From Gammaproteobacteria bacterium (lineage in GTDB: Bacteria > Pseudomonadota > Gammaproteobacteria > GCA-002705445 > GCA-002716945), in contig JABIVC010000014.1 in NCBI GenBank assembly GCA_018667355.1, forward strand, positions 1 through 35,272: 35,272 nucleotides of DNA. The letters run 5' to 3'. The stretch's first letter is position 1, and each line of letters begins with the position of its first letter. The notes under the pieces are model-generated. The model did not search any database and had not been told where the DNA came from. It worked only from the letters and a program-made list of their open reading frames with translations. This document shows, piece by piece, positions 26,704-35,272 of the stretch. The position numbers and the translations under genes are program-made.

Positions 26704-27525
26704 ATGAGTAGCATAGCGTCAATTCAATTATCTTCTGGACCCAATATCCAGGCTAATTTACTAGAAGTATCAAAGTACCTTGAAGAGATTTCTAGAACAA
26801 AGTCAAAATTAGTAGTATTACCTGAGAATTTTGCCTTCATGCCAGAGGATGATTCATATTTTATTGAAAATGCTGAAGTATTAGGGTCTGGTCCAATTCA
26901 AGAGTTTATCTCAGAGAATGCTAAAAAATATAAACTTTGGATTATAGCCGGTACCATACCAATAAAAACTAAGTCACCTAACAAGGTTACATCTACGACT
27001 CTTGTCTATAATGACGCTGGAGATATAGTTTCAAGATATGACAAGATACATTTATTTGATGTTGAGTTACCAAATTCAAATGAGTCATATAATGAATCAG
27101 AGTTTTTCCAGCCTGGTAAAGATTTAAAGGTTGTAGAAACACCGGTAGGCATTGTTGGTTTATCAATTTGCTATGATCTTCGGTTTCCCGAGTTGTTTAG
27201 GTTGCTGCATTCCTCAAATGTGGAGATAATTGTTCTTCCAGCAGCTTTTACAGAACAGACCGGTAAAGTTCATTGGGAGACATTAGTTAGAACTAGAGCA
27301 ATTGAAAATCTATGCTATGTAGTTACATCATGTCAGGATGGCTACCATATCAGTGGACGACAAACACATGGTAATAGCATGATAGTAAACCCATGGGGTC
27401 AAATTATATCTAGAATACCTGGAGGTTCTGGTTTTATTGAGTCTGAAATAAATCATAAACAATTAAAGTCAATCAGAGAAAAATTTCCTGTACTTGAACA
27501 CATTAACTTAATAGGTGATAAATGA
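26704..27525 (+). CDS. Carbon-nitrogen hydrolase (Nit1/deaminated-glutathione-amidase-like)
   Basis: A nitrilase-superfamily amidase, 273 aa. The catalytic triad is visible: E41 (LPENFAF), K114 (YDKIHLFD) and C156 (SICYDLRFPEL). The pattern fits the Nit1/YbeM branch, whose members hydrolyse deaminated glutathione, a metabolite-repair role; this substrate is inferred from family only. The ribosome binding site is gagga before the ATG. Its TGA overlaps the tldD ATG (ATGA). The neighbourhood with yhdP and tldD is conserved in gammaproteobacteria. Confidence 0.92.
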   Translation: MSSIASIQLSSGPNIQANLLEVSKYLEEISRTKSKLVVLPENFAFMPEDDSYFIENAEVLGSGPIQEFISENAKKYKLWIIAGTIPIKTKSPNKVTSTTLVYNDAGDIVSRYDKIHLFDVELPNSNESYNESEFFQPGKDLKVVETPVGIVGLSICYDLRFPELFRLLHSSNVEIIVLPAAFTEQTGKVHWETLVRTRAIENLCYVVTSCQDGYHISGRQTHGNSMIVNPWGQIISRIPGGSGFIESEINHKQLKSIREKFPVLEHINLIGDK

Positions 27526-28952
27526 ATTATATACAAAATCTTGTTTTAGATAATCATGATTTAACAAATGCCAAGCTTGAGAATATATTGTCAGTAGCAT
27601 GCCCTAAAAATATTGATTTTGCAGACTTATATTTTCAATATATCAATTCTGAGAGTTGGCAATTAGAGGACGGAATTGTTAAAAGCGGCTCTTCAAATAT
27701 AGATAGCGGGGTTGGTATTAGGTCTGTAGCTGGAGATAAATCTGGTTTTGCATATAGCAATAATTTTAATTATGAAAATTTGATTGCTGCAGCACAAACG
27801 TCGAAATGTATAGTTAAGAGCGGTCAAAATAGAGAAATAAAATTAGGCACTATAAAGGATATTAGAAAACTATATGACCCAGTTTCCCCATTAGATTTTA
27901 GAAAAGATGATATAAAAGTTAAATTTTTAAAAGCAATTGACAAATATATACGAGATAAGGACGATAGAGTTGAACAAGTTATTCTAAGCTTAGTTGGCGT
28001 ATATGATTCGATTTTGGTCCTTAATACAGATGGCATTAAGGCTTTTGATGATAGGCCACTTGTTAGATTTAGCGTAATGGTTATTCTAAAGGTTGGAAAC
28101 CGTAGAGAACGCGGTTCTTCTGGAGGCGGTGGAAGATATTCTTATGATCAAATTATTGATACAAACTTTGCTTATGATTTTGCTGATGAAGCAATCAGAC
28201 AAGCAGATGTAAACCTTCAGGCTGAAGATGGGAAAGCAGGGTCAATGACTGTTGTCTTAGGACCTGGATGGCCAGGAGTGCTTTTACATGAAGCTATAGG
28301 ACATGGACTAGAGGGAGATTTTAATAGAAAAAAAACTTCAGCATTTTCTGACTTGGTCGGGAAACAAGTCGCATCAACTCAGTGCACAATTGTTGATGAC
28401 GGAACAATTTCAAAAAAAAGAGGATCCCTATCTGTAGACGATGAAGGTTGCGAGACAAAATGCAATACTTTGATTGAAAATGGAATTCTTAAAGGTTATA
28501 TGCAAGATAAAATTAATGCTAAACTTATGAATACAAATCCTACAGGTAATGGGAGAAGAGAGAACTATGCTTGTCTTCCTATGCCAAGAATGACAAATAC
28601 TTTTATGTTACCTGGTGATTTTAATCCTAGTGAAATAATAGAATCAGTTAATGATGGCATTTACGCTGTAAACTTTTCTGGTGGTCAGGTTGATATAACG
28701 AATGGACAATTTGTCTTCACAGCATCTGAAGCTTATTTAATTGAAAATGGAAAAGTTACAAAACCAATCAAAGGAATGACGCTGATAGGGAATGGACCAG
28801 AGGTTCTAAAAAAAGTTTCTATGGTAGGTAATGATTTGAAATTAGATGATGGAGTCGGTACTTGTGGGAAAGATGGACAAAGTGTACCAGTAGGAGTAGG
28901 TCAACCCACTCTTAAAATAGATGAGATAACAGTCGGGGGAACGCAAGTATGA
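27522..28952 (+). CDS. tldD: Metalloprotease TldD
   Basis: The active subunit of the TldD/TldE (PmbA) heterodimeric zinc protease, which trims unfolded or modified peptides (microcin B17 maturation, CcdA degradation in E. coli). The protein is 476 aa (E. coli 481). The zinc site HEAIGH lies at residues 256-261. The third ligand is the Cys in GTCGKDGQSVP near the C-terminus, which ends with the family's EITVGGT. It overlaps both neighbours by ATGA, so subunit synthesis is probably coupled with pmbA. Confidence 0.97.
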   Translation: MNYIQNLVLDNHDLTNAKLENILSVACPKNIDFADLYFQYINSESWQLEDGIVKSGSSNIDSGVGIRSVAGDKSGFAYSNNFNYENLIAAAQTSKCIVKSGQNREIKLGTIKDIRKLYDPVSPLDFRKDDIKVKFLKAIDKYIRDKDDRVEQVILSLVGVYDSILVLNTDGIKAFDDRPLVRFSVMVILKVGNRRERGSSGGGGRYSYDQIIDTNFAYDFADEAIRQADVNLQAEDGKAGSMTVVLGPGWPGVLLHEAIGHGLEGDFNRKKTSAFSDLVGKQVASTQCTIVDDGTISKKRGSLSVDDEGCETKCNTLIENGILKGYMQDKINAKLMNTNPTGNGRRENYACLPMPRMTNTFMLPGDFNPSEIIESVNDGIYAVNFSGGQVDITNGQFVFTASEAYLIENGKVTKPIKGMTLIGNGPEVLKKVSMVGNDLKLDDGVGTCGKDGQSVPVGVGQPTLKIDEITVGGTQV

Positions 28953-30277
28953 ATTCTAATGAAAATAATATGCATATGTATAAAGATAGAATTCAGGATA
29001 TTTATAAAGAGTTAAATAAAAAATATAGCCATGAGTTTAATTTGAGTATATCCAATGGCTACACAGTAACATCTAGGTCATCTCAGGTAGAAAATATAGA
29101 ATATCATGAAGATATGGCGCTAAATGTAAGTGTCTATAATGATTATAAGAAAGGCAGTGCTTCCACAAATAATTTATCTTTAGAAAATATTTTAAAAACT
29201 ATAAAAAAAGCTGAAAATATTTCACAAAATACACAAGCTGATAATTGTCAAGGTTTGCCGGAATCAGATTTTACTGAGAAAGATTGGGATGATTTAGGAA
29301 TATATTACCCAACTGAGCTAAAAGTTGAAGAAGTAATTGAGATGACAAAGGATTGTGAGGCAGAAGCTTTCAGAACAGATAAAAGAATATCAAACTCAGA
29401 AGGTTCATCTTTCTCATTTTCTAAAAATGCACATATGATTTTGAATACTAATGGTGCATATGGGACATATCGCTCAACAGACTATTCTTTATCCTGTATT
29501 GCATTAGCAGAAGAGAATAAGTTAATGGAAAGAGATTATTGGTATTCATCTTCCAGAGATTTCAATAGGTTGGAGAAAGGGGCTAGTATTGGTAAAAAAG
29601 CTGCGGATAGAGTGCTATCTAGATTGGGAGCTAAAACCATAAAAACAAGGGTTTGCCCAGTACTATTCTCACCCGAGATGTCTGCATCTATTGTCAGTAA
29701 TTTTTTATCAGCCATCAATGGTTCAGCTATTTATAAAAAATCGAGTTTTTTATTAGATAAGATTAATGAGAAAATATTTCCAGATTTTGTGAATATACAA
29801 GAAGAACCATTATTAATTAATGGTCCTGCAACGCGCCCATATGACTCTGAAGGCGTCTTAACTAAAAGTAAAGATATTATCAGTGATGGAGTACTAGAAA
29901 ACTATTTATTAGATACTTATGCATCTAGAAAACTCAAAATGGATTGTACAGGTAATGGAGTTTTAACTAATGTAACAATGAATTCAAGCAAACCATTAGT
30001 TTCAAATATGTTATCTACTTTACATGATGGGGTATATATTACAGATATGATGGGTAGTGGCGCTAATACCTTAACTGGTGATTACTCGAGAGGAGCTTTT
30101 GGGTACCTAGTCAAGAATGGTGAAATTCAACATCCTGTTACAGAAATAACTGTTGCATCTAACTTGTCTCAAATGTTTCACAATATTTTGGCTCTTGGTG
30201 ATGATATTGACCTAAGAAATAGAATTAGAACAGGTTCGTTATTAATAGATAATATTACGATTGGTGGAACTAACTAA
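28949..30277 (+). CDS. pmbA: TldE/PmbA subunit of the TldD/TldE protease
   Basis: The non-catalytic partner of TldD, 442 aa (E. coli 450). Visible landmarks are GSASTNNLS near residues 69-77, LLDTYASRKL with the following TGNGVLTN, and the C-terminal segment with GDYSRGAFGYLVKNGEIQHP and ITIGGTN. It lacks the HExxxH zinc site, as expected. The start overlaps the tldD stop (ATGA). In many relatives yjgA separates tldD from pmbA; here they are adjacent. Its TAA lies inside the last codons of the convergent MnhD-like gene. Confidence 0.95.
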   Translation: MNSNENNMHMYKDRIQDIYKELNKKYSHEFNLSISNGYTVTSRSSQVENIEYHEDMALNVSVYNDYKKGSASTNNLSLENILKTIKKAENISQNTQADNCQGLPESDFTEKDWDDLGIYYPTELKVEEVIEMTKDCEAEAFRTDKRISNSEGSSFSFSKNAHMILNTNGAYGTYRSTDYSLSCIALAEENKLMERDYWYSSSRDFNRLEKGASIGKKAADRVLSRLGAKTIKTRVCPVLFSPEMSASIVSNFLSAINGSAIYKKSSFLLDKINEKIFPDFVNIQEEPLLINGPATRPYDSEGVLTKSKDIISDGVLENYLLDTYASRKLKMDCTGNGVLTNVTMNSSKPLVSNMLSTLHDGVYITDMMGSGANTLTGDYSRGAFGYLVKNGEIQHPVTEITVASNLSQMFHNILALGDDIDLRNRIRTGSLLIDNITIGGTN

Positions 30278-31937
30278 TATTCATTATGAGTGATACTGTA
30301 AAAGTAATGAGAATTATTATTAGCATTACTGATACTGTAGTTTGCTTCATAAGATAATTTTCTATTGAATTAAAATTTTTTCTCAAGTTAATAAAAGAAA
30401 TATAGTTAATACTTCTGGCTGTCATGTTACTCATAAAGTTCACCAGTATTTTAATATATTTAATTTTATCCCTATATAGAAAGTCTATATCTAATGTTAT
30501 AGTCAGAGTCCTTTCTAAATATTTTAGACTAATAAAAAATGCTAGTGCAGAGAATAACAATATATGTAACTGTGAAGCGACATGATTCCCAGTATATGGA
30601 ATAAAACTTACAGAGTAAGGGAGTATACTATAAAGTAATTCTGGCCAGACACCGATGAAAATACATATACCTGAAGTTATAATCATTGCATATTTCATGT
30701 ACTTTGGAGGATCTGTTGTTATAATTTTTTTATCTTTGTGAAAAAATACAAACCATGGAAACTTTATTCCCGCATGTAAAAATACTCCAGCTGACCCAAC
30801 GAGTAACATTAACCATATTAATTCCATTCCTTCATGGATACTAGCATCAACAATCATTGACTTAGAAATAAAACCAGAGGTTAGTGGGAATGCAGATATA
30901 GCTAATGCACCTACTATCCCGCATATTGCTGTTATTGGCATTGTTTTATATAATCCACCAACATCAGTACATTTACGCTTATTAATCATATAAATTACAC
31001 TTCCCGCTGACATTAACAGAAGACCTTTGTAAAGGATGTGTGAGAAAGCATGAGCTGCAGTGCCATTAATAGATAACTCTGTTCCTATCCCGATACCTAC
31101 AATCATAAATCCAACCTGATTAACAATACTATATGCAAGTATTCTTCTTATATCATTTTCAAGTAATGCGTAGACAATTCCATACATAATCATATATATA
31201 CCAATCAACATAAGAACATGACTGCCTGCAAAAGTTACTATTAATATAAAAACAGAAGTTTTCGTTGTATAGGCAGATAGAAATACTGTTGACGAATAGC
31301 TACCTTCTGGATAAGCATCTGGAATCCATTGTGAGAACGGAGGAGCACCAGCGTTTAGTAGAAAGCCTACTAGTATCATCCAGTTATACCAAGTATCAAG
31401 ATTTAATAGTCTAATCTGCAAATCATTGGTGTCAACATATAAGCCAATAATCCCGAGCAATAAAATCATTCCACCTAAAAGATGCATTACAAGATATCTA
31501 TTGCCAGCGGAGAAAGACTCTCTAGAATTATTTGACCAAATAACCATAGTTGATGCAATTGCCATAATTTCCCAAAAAATATAAAGTGTTAAAAAATCTC
31601 CAGAAAATAAAACAAAGATGGCGGAGGAAATATATAAAAGTACCATAGCCTTTTCTTTATAACTATCCCTATAGATTGAAAATAATTTTCCTATTAGTCC
31701 CATAATTAGAAAAACTAAACAGAACAAATACGCAAGTTTTGAGTATGAAAAATAATTTATAGCAGTAATGTTACTCATGTACACATAATCTACATTACTT
31801 GTAATAAATATGAGTATGAACAACGATATTAAAATAGATATTATAGATATATGATTAGATTTCTCTTTGAAGAGAAATATTAGTAAAGAGCCTATCACTA
31901 ATGGCAAAGCTGGATGCGCAAAAAGATTATTAATCAT
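30270..31937 (-). CDS. MnhD/NuoM-like antiporter subunit (third copy)
   Basis: A polytopic inner-membrane protein of the proton-conducting (NuoL/M/N, MrpA/D) family, 555 aa, with about 14 or more helices. The helix-5 glutamate is E123 (FWEIMAIAS) and a helix-8-type lysine is K226 (TTKTSVF). The helix-7 lysine found in the other two copies (AKSA / IKTA) is replaced: the segment reads LNAGAPPFSQW. The loop DAYPEGSYSS differs from the APTPVS type. This is probably a family-level trait of this third paralog. It is the last gene of the visible operon, overlapping the small protein gene by 8 bases and pmbA (convergent) by 8. Confidence 0.88.
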   Translation of the reverse strand: MINNLFAHPALPLVIGSLLIFLFKEKSNHISIISILISLFILIFITSNVDYVYMSNITAINYFSYSKLAYLFCLVFLIMGLIGKLFSIYRDSYKEKAMVLLYISSAIFVLFSGDFLTLYIFWEIMAIASTMVIWSNNSRESFSAGNRYLVMHLLGGMILLLGIIGLYVDTNDLQIRLLNLDTWYNWMILVGFLLNAGAPPFSQWIPDAYPEGSYSSTVFLSAYTTKTSVFILIVTFAGSHVLMLIGIYMIMYGIVYALLENDIRRILAYSIVNQVGFMIVGIGIGTELSINGTAAHAFSHILYKGLLLMSAGSVIYMINKRKCTDVGGLYKTMPITAICGIVGALAISAFPLTSGFISKSMIVDASIHEGMELIWLMLLVGSAGVFLHAGIKFPWFVFFHKDKKIITTDPPKYMKYAMIITSGICIFIGVWPELLYSILPYSVSFIPYTGNHVASQLHILLFSALAFFISLKYLERTLTITLDIDFLYRDKIKYIKILVNFMSNMTARSINYISFINLRKNFNSIENYLMKQTTVSVMLIIILITFTVSLIMNIS

Positions 31938-32145
31938 AATAGGTATCCTCTTTTTTTAATATTAGAGCTAGACATTTAGCAATAATAATTAAAGCAATAC
32001 AAGCTATAAAACCAAAAATAGGATAGAAACCAATTGCATTATCTATATTGAAACTAACTTTTTTAAAGTCATAGAATACATATAAATATGGAGTTATATT
32101 AATCAAGACAATAAGTATATATATTATTTTATTTCTATCATTCAT
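31930..32145 (-). CDS. Small two-helix membrane protein in antiporter operon
   Basis: A 71-aa protein with two hydrophobic segments (about residues 8-25 and 41-63) and a short charged C-terminus, KKEDTYYD. It sits between two MnhD-like genes, 1 base after one and overlapping the next by 8. I recall similar small proteins ending in a (K)ED-YYD motif next to MnhD paralogs in other bacteria, but they have no assigned function. It is probably an accessory subunit of the complex; this is inferred from context. Confidence 0.75.
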   Translation of the reverse strand: MNDRNKIIYILIVLINITPYLYVFYDFKKVSFNIDNAIGFYPIFGFIACIALIIIAKCLALILKKEDTYYD

Positions 32146-32146
32146 T

Positions 32147-33586
32147 TTAAATAATCTGCTCTGTAATAAACTTTACAATAAAATCTGTTTTAAAAAATAT
32201 AAATACTGCAATAAAACCAATCAGAATGACAGGAAACGCTAGTATTATATTTTCGCAACTACTACCTTTATAGCTAAATTTCTCCTTTTCAAAGTATGCC
32301 TTATAAATCATTGGAAAATAGTAGCTAGCATTAAGTAATGTGCTTAGTATGATTACAAAAAGTAAGTATAGCTTTTCTGATTCTACAATACCAAGAAGTA
32401 AATACCATTTACTAATAAATCCAATTGTCGGAGGTAAACCAATCATTATAATTGCACCTATAGACATCAGTAAGCAAGTGATAGGTAATTTTGAAGAAAG
32501 ATTATTCATTTCACTAACATTTTTAATACCAGTTTGTGTTGCAATAATACCTGCAGATAGAAATAGTATTATTTTTCCTAATGCATGAAATATCAAGTGA
32601 AGTATGGCAGCTAATATTGAGTATGGGGCTAATATTGCTGTTGCTAAAACAATATATGATAATTGGCCAATAGTTGAATATGCCAAACGTAATTTAATAT
32701 TATCTTTACTAAGTGCAATTATGGATGACGCTATTATAGTAAATGATGCAAATAATATTATGATGATATTAGCACCACTTGTTGTTAGTGCATCTATTCC
32801 AAATATAAACAGCATTACTTTTAGTAATATGAATACTCCTGACTTGACTACAGCTACTGCATGAAGTAGTGCACTCACTGGTGTAGGAGCGACCATTGCT
32901 GACGGTAACCATTTATGAAATGGCATTACAGCTGACTTAGCAATACCAAATAGGAACAATATAACAAGTATATATATGGTGGTGTTATTATAATTTGTAA
33001 AAACTCCACCAATTTTATAATCCAAGGTTCCAGCCGTTATATGAGTTAATATTATTGCCGGTAAGAAAAATATAATCGATGTTCCAAGTAAATAATATAA
33101 GTATTTTTTCCCGTTTACGATTGATTTATGATCCCCTTTGAATGTTACTAGTGGATATGTAGCAATAGTAAGTAATTCATAAAATATAAAAGTAGTTAGG
33201 AGATTTGACGAATAAATAATTCCATTAGTTGCGAGCATTGATAATGTAAAAAATATATAAAATTTTGATTTGTTCTCGTATTTATTTAATTCTAAATATT
33301 TTTCAGAAAAAATAGACACCATCAGCCATAAGCTATTTGAGATAACTAGAAAAATTAAACTTAAATGATCTAAACTAAATGATAGTGGTATTCCTGGTAT
33401 TATATTAATTAAATCAATTTTTTGATTAATCAAAGAATCTTGCATATTAACTATATATAGAACATATGTTAATGATACTAAGCTTATAAGTACTGAAACT
33501 AAGCCAATAAATTTTTCTTTTCTAAGAAAATTTATAATAAATATACCGAGACTTAGAAATAATATATGTGATGCTAGAATATTCAT
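32147..33586 (-). CDS. mnhD: MnhD/MrpD-like antiporter subunit (second copy)
   Basis: A proton-conducting membrane subunit, 479 aa, about 14 helices. Key residues of the NuoM/MrpD family are in place: E137 (FYELLTIATYP), K217 (GIAKSAVMPFHKWLP), and K248 in ALLHAVAVVKSGVF after the APTPVS loop. This is the most canonical of the three copies. Its start overlaps the stop of the first copy by ATGA. It would exchange protons for sodium or other cations as part of a multi-subunit Mrp-type complex; cation specificity cannot be read from sequence. Confidence 0.93.
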   Translation of the reverse strand: MNILASHILFLSLGIFIINFLRKEKFIGLVSVLISLVSLTYVLYIVNMQDSLINQKIDLINIIPGIPLSFSLDHLSLIFLVISNSLWLMVSIFSEKYLELNKYENKSKFYIFFTLSMLATNGIIYSSNLLTTFIFYELLTIATYPLVTFKGDHKSIVNGKKYLYYLLGTSIIFFLPAIILTHITAGTLDYKIGGVFTNYNNTTIYILVILFLFGIAKSAVMPFHKWLPSAMVAPTPVSALLHAVAVVKSGVFILLKVMLFIFGIDALTTSGANIIIILFASFTIIASSIIALSKDNIKLRLAYSTIGQLSYIVLATAILAPYSILAAILHLIFHALGKIILFLSAGIIATQTGIKNVSEMNNLSSKLPITCLLMSIGAIIMIGLPPTIGFISKWYLLLGIVESEKLYLLFVIILSTLLNASYYFPMIYKAYFEKEKFSYKGSSCENIILAFPVILIGFIAVFIFFKTDFIVKFITEQII

Positions 33587-35055
33587 TTATTTGTATTGTA
33601 AAAAAAGTTAGTTGATATTTGATCAGATATACCAAAAGTTAACGAGGTCTCAATACCTAGATATATTGTAATAGCAGCTAACAAATATATGCATAAAGAC
33701 TGAGAAATTGTTGGTATAGATGAATCATGATTCACACTTACTGAGAAATAAATTTTTTCAATTAATAGCCAGACATAGAATAGTGTCATGAAAGAAGTTA
33801 TAAGCACTACAACACTAATATACCAATAATCAGATTGAAGGATTGCCGAGACTAAATACCATTTGCTAATGAAGCCTGAGGTTAGCGGCAGCCCTATTAG
33901 GCCAAGTAATAGTAATAAAAAGGCAGACATTAGTAGTGGATATTTGCTTCCCAATCCAGAGAAGTCATCTATGCTGACATCTTTATTGTTTATAAATAAG
34001 ATAGTAACTACAAGAAACAGTCCAGTTTTGATAATTGAATGGTTAAAGACATGTACTAATGAGGCAGTCAATCCTTCCGGAGTTAATAATGCTATAGCCA
34101 GAATGATATAGCTTAATTGAGCAACACTAGAATATGCCAACATTTTCTTAACTTCAATTTGTTTAACCGCATACAAAGTAGATAGCAAGACTCCTATAAG
34201 AGATAGAAATAGAATTAGCTGAGCAAGCTCATAATGTTCTAAAGGATTTATTGAGTGGAATACATCTAAAAATATTCTAAGTAATATATAAACACCTATC
34301 TTTGTCGATGTTCCTGAGAAGTATGAAACAATTATTGAAGGAGCATATGTGTATGTCCTAACTAACCAACCATGTAGAGGGAATAGAGCAGTCTTGATAC
34401 CCACACCTATAAGAAACATGGCTATAGAGAGCGACATAGAAAGAGAAATATTATTATTTATTATTTTATTTGATAAATCGGACATATTTAGAGTACCAGT
34501 ATTTGCATACAAAATACCAATGGCAAATAATATAAAAACTGCCCCGATGCTCCCAATAAACAAGTATTGAATAGCTGCAAGACTAGAGGCTTTATAATTA
34601 CCTTGCGATATAAGAAAGTAACTAGCAAGGGAAGAGATTTCTAAAAAAACAAACAAATTAAATATGTCATTCGTTAGAATAATCCCTGAAAATCCAACAT
34701 TACAGAGCAACCAAGCAATATAAAATAAATATATATTGTCATCTTCAATTTGTGATTTTACATTTTTATGGCCTGCTATCAGACATATGAGAGACATGAA
34801 GCTCATAAGCAAAAGAAAATAACAAGATAATAAGTCAGCATTTAATCTAATGCCGATGGGTGCTTCCCATGAGCCGAGCTCATATAGAATATTTCCATCT
34901 TCATATACATAATGTAAAAGAGATATTATTAACAATAAGTTTAAGAATGATACTCCTAAGCTCATATTATAGGCATACCTATTATCTCTAAAAAGCAATA
35001 ATATAGGTGCAACTAATAAAGGTAAAATTAGTACTAGTACTGGTAATTGATTCAT
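33583..35055 (-). CDS. mnhD: MnhD/MrpD-like antiporter subunit (first copy)
   Basis: A proton-conducting membrane subunit, 490 aa, about 14 helices. Conserved charges are E139 (FVFLEISSLASYF), K221 (GVGIKTALFPLHGWL) and K252 (GTSTKIGVYIL). A later helix has KKMLAYSSVAQLSYI and FNHSIIKTGLF. It directly follows the MnhC-like gene (3-base gap), the normal mrpC-mrpD order, so this copy is the positional equivalent of MrpD. Confidence 0.94.
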   Translation of the reverse strand: MNQLPVLVLILPLLVAPILLLFRDNRYAYNMSLGVSFLNLLLIISLLHYVYEDGNILYELGSWEAPIGIRLNADLLSCYFLLLMSFMSLICLIAGHKNVKSQIEDDNIYLFYIAWLLCNVGFSGIILTNDIFNLFVFLEISSLASYFLISQGNYKASSLAAIQYLFIGSIGAVFILFAIGILYANTGTLNMSDLSNKIINNNISLSMSLSIAMFLIGVGIKTALFPLHGWLVRTYTYAPSIIVSYFSGTSTKIGVYILLRIFLDVFHSINPLEHYELAQLILFLSLIGVLLSTLYAVKQIEVKKMLAYSSVAQLSYIILAIALLTPEGLTASLVHVFNHSIIKTGLFLVVTILFINNKDVSIDDFSGLGSKYPLLMSAFLLLLLGLIGLPLTSGFISKWYLVSAILQSDYWYISVVVLITSFMTLFYVWLLIEKIYFSVSVNHDSSIPTISQSLCIYLLAAITIYLGIETSLTFGISDQISTNFFYNTNK

Positions 35056-35058
35056 TAC

Positions 35059-35272
35059 TTATATCTTATCCAATTCATTTTCTTCTATTGAATTATATTT
35101 TTGTTTTATTTTTATAACTAAAGCAAGAGCTAGGCTTGTTGTGGCTATGCTCACAACTATTGCCGTAAGTATTAATACATGAGGTAAGGGATTTGAGTAA
35201 ACCAATTGATAATCATTTAAAATAGGTGGAACACCACCTTCAACCTTACTTGCTATTAAATAAAAAATAAAA
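35059..35272 (-). CDS. mnhC: MnhC/NuoK-like antiporter subunit (5' end beyond window)
   Basis: The last 70 codons and stop of an open frame running off the window edge on the minus strand. The translated end contains GGVPPILNDYQLVYSNPLPH, then LILTAIVVSIATTSLALAL and a charged tail ending ENELDKI. The N-P-L-P-H-x-L-x-L-T-A-I-V segment is the hallmark of MrpC and related NuoK-like proteins. It lies just upstream of the first MnhD-like gene in the same operon. Confidence 0.9.
   Translation of the reverse strand, partial: FIFYLIASKVEGGVPPILNDYQLVYSNPLPHVLILTAIVVSIATTSLALALVIKIKQKYNSIEENELDKI

Noticed and set aside
32340-32864. Plus-strand open frames within the antiporter genes, such as 32340-32588 and 32604-32864
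   Set aside because: They are opposite-strand shadows of strongly conserved membrane-protein genes, with no ribosome sites or recognisable domains.
1-35272. Mobile elements, CRISPR arrays, tRNA or rRNA genes
   Set aside because: I found no transposase-like or integrase-like protein, no regularly spaced repeats and no cloverleaf or rRNA-like sequence on reading through.

Overview
This is an AT-rich (roughly one-third G+C by eye), densely packed stretch of bacterial chromosome, almost certainly from a gammaproteobacterium. The grounds are the alpha ribosomal operon with a gamma/beta-type RpoA C-terminus, uvrA divergent from ssb, the run miaB-phoH-ybeY-corC-lnt-leuS-lptE, and the run yhdP-nitrilase-tldD-pmbA. 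Low G+C, very short gaps, overlapping stops and A/T-rich codons suggest a small, streamlined genome, possibly marine or host-associated. I cannot name the genus. I see no mobile elements, CRISPR arrays, rRNA or tRNA genes.

Layout. 1-2798 (+): alpha operon rpsM-rpsK-rpsD-rpoA-rplQ. 2795-5647 (-): uvrA, its stop overlapping that of rplQ. 5648-5941: 294-bp divergent control region. 5942-14363 (+): ssb, miaB, phoH, ybeY, corC, lnt, leuS, lptE, mostly overlapping or a few bases apart (tRNA modification, rRNA maturation, lipoprotein acylation, LPS transport). 14367-20318: a block that splits the usual lptE-holA-nadD-rsfS neighbourhood. It holds a metallo-beta-lactamase-fold hydrolase (-), an unknown 100-aa protein (+), pyrD (-), a rubrerythrin / Fe-S oxidoreductase / DUF3501 operon (+), an Irr-like Fur-family regulator (-) and a beta-hydroxyacid dehydrogenase (-). 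20352-23601 (+): holA, proA, nadD, rsfS. 23606-30277 (+): yhdP, nitrilase-family amidase, tldD, pmbA. 30270-35272 (-): part of an Mrp/Mnh-type cation/proton antiporter operon with three MnhD-like subunits, a small membrane protein and the end of an MnhC/NuoK-like subunit.

Most interesting region. The rubrerythrin operon has a textbook sigma-70 promoter (TTGACA, 17-bp spacer, TAGAAT). Its -10 lies inside a perfect 17-bp palindrome that looks like the Irr 'iron control element'. A good Fur box lies about 26 bp upstream. The regulator gene just beyond the operon encodes an Irr-type protein: HHH motif, no CxxC zinc sites, Irr-like C-terminus. Together this looks like a self-contained iron/haem- or peroxide-responsive module with its regulator. 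The rubrerythrin lacks its rubredoxin domain, so the adjacent Fe-S protein is a plausible electron donor.

Start codons. Two essential-type genes, lnt and nadD, have no in-frame ATG, GTG or TTG that could give a full-length protein. Both appear to start at ATT/ATA codons. Automated calls starting at the first ATG would cut off conserved N-termini, including the nucleotide-binding motif of NadD.
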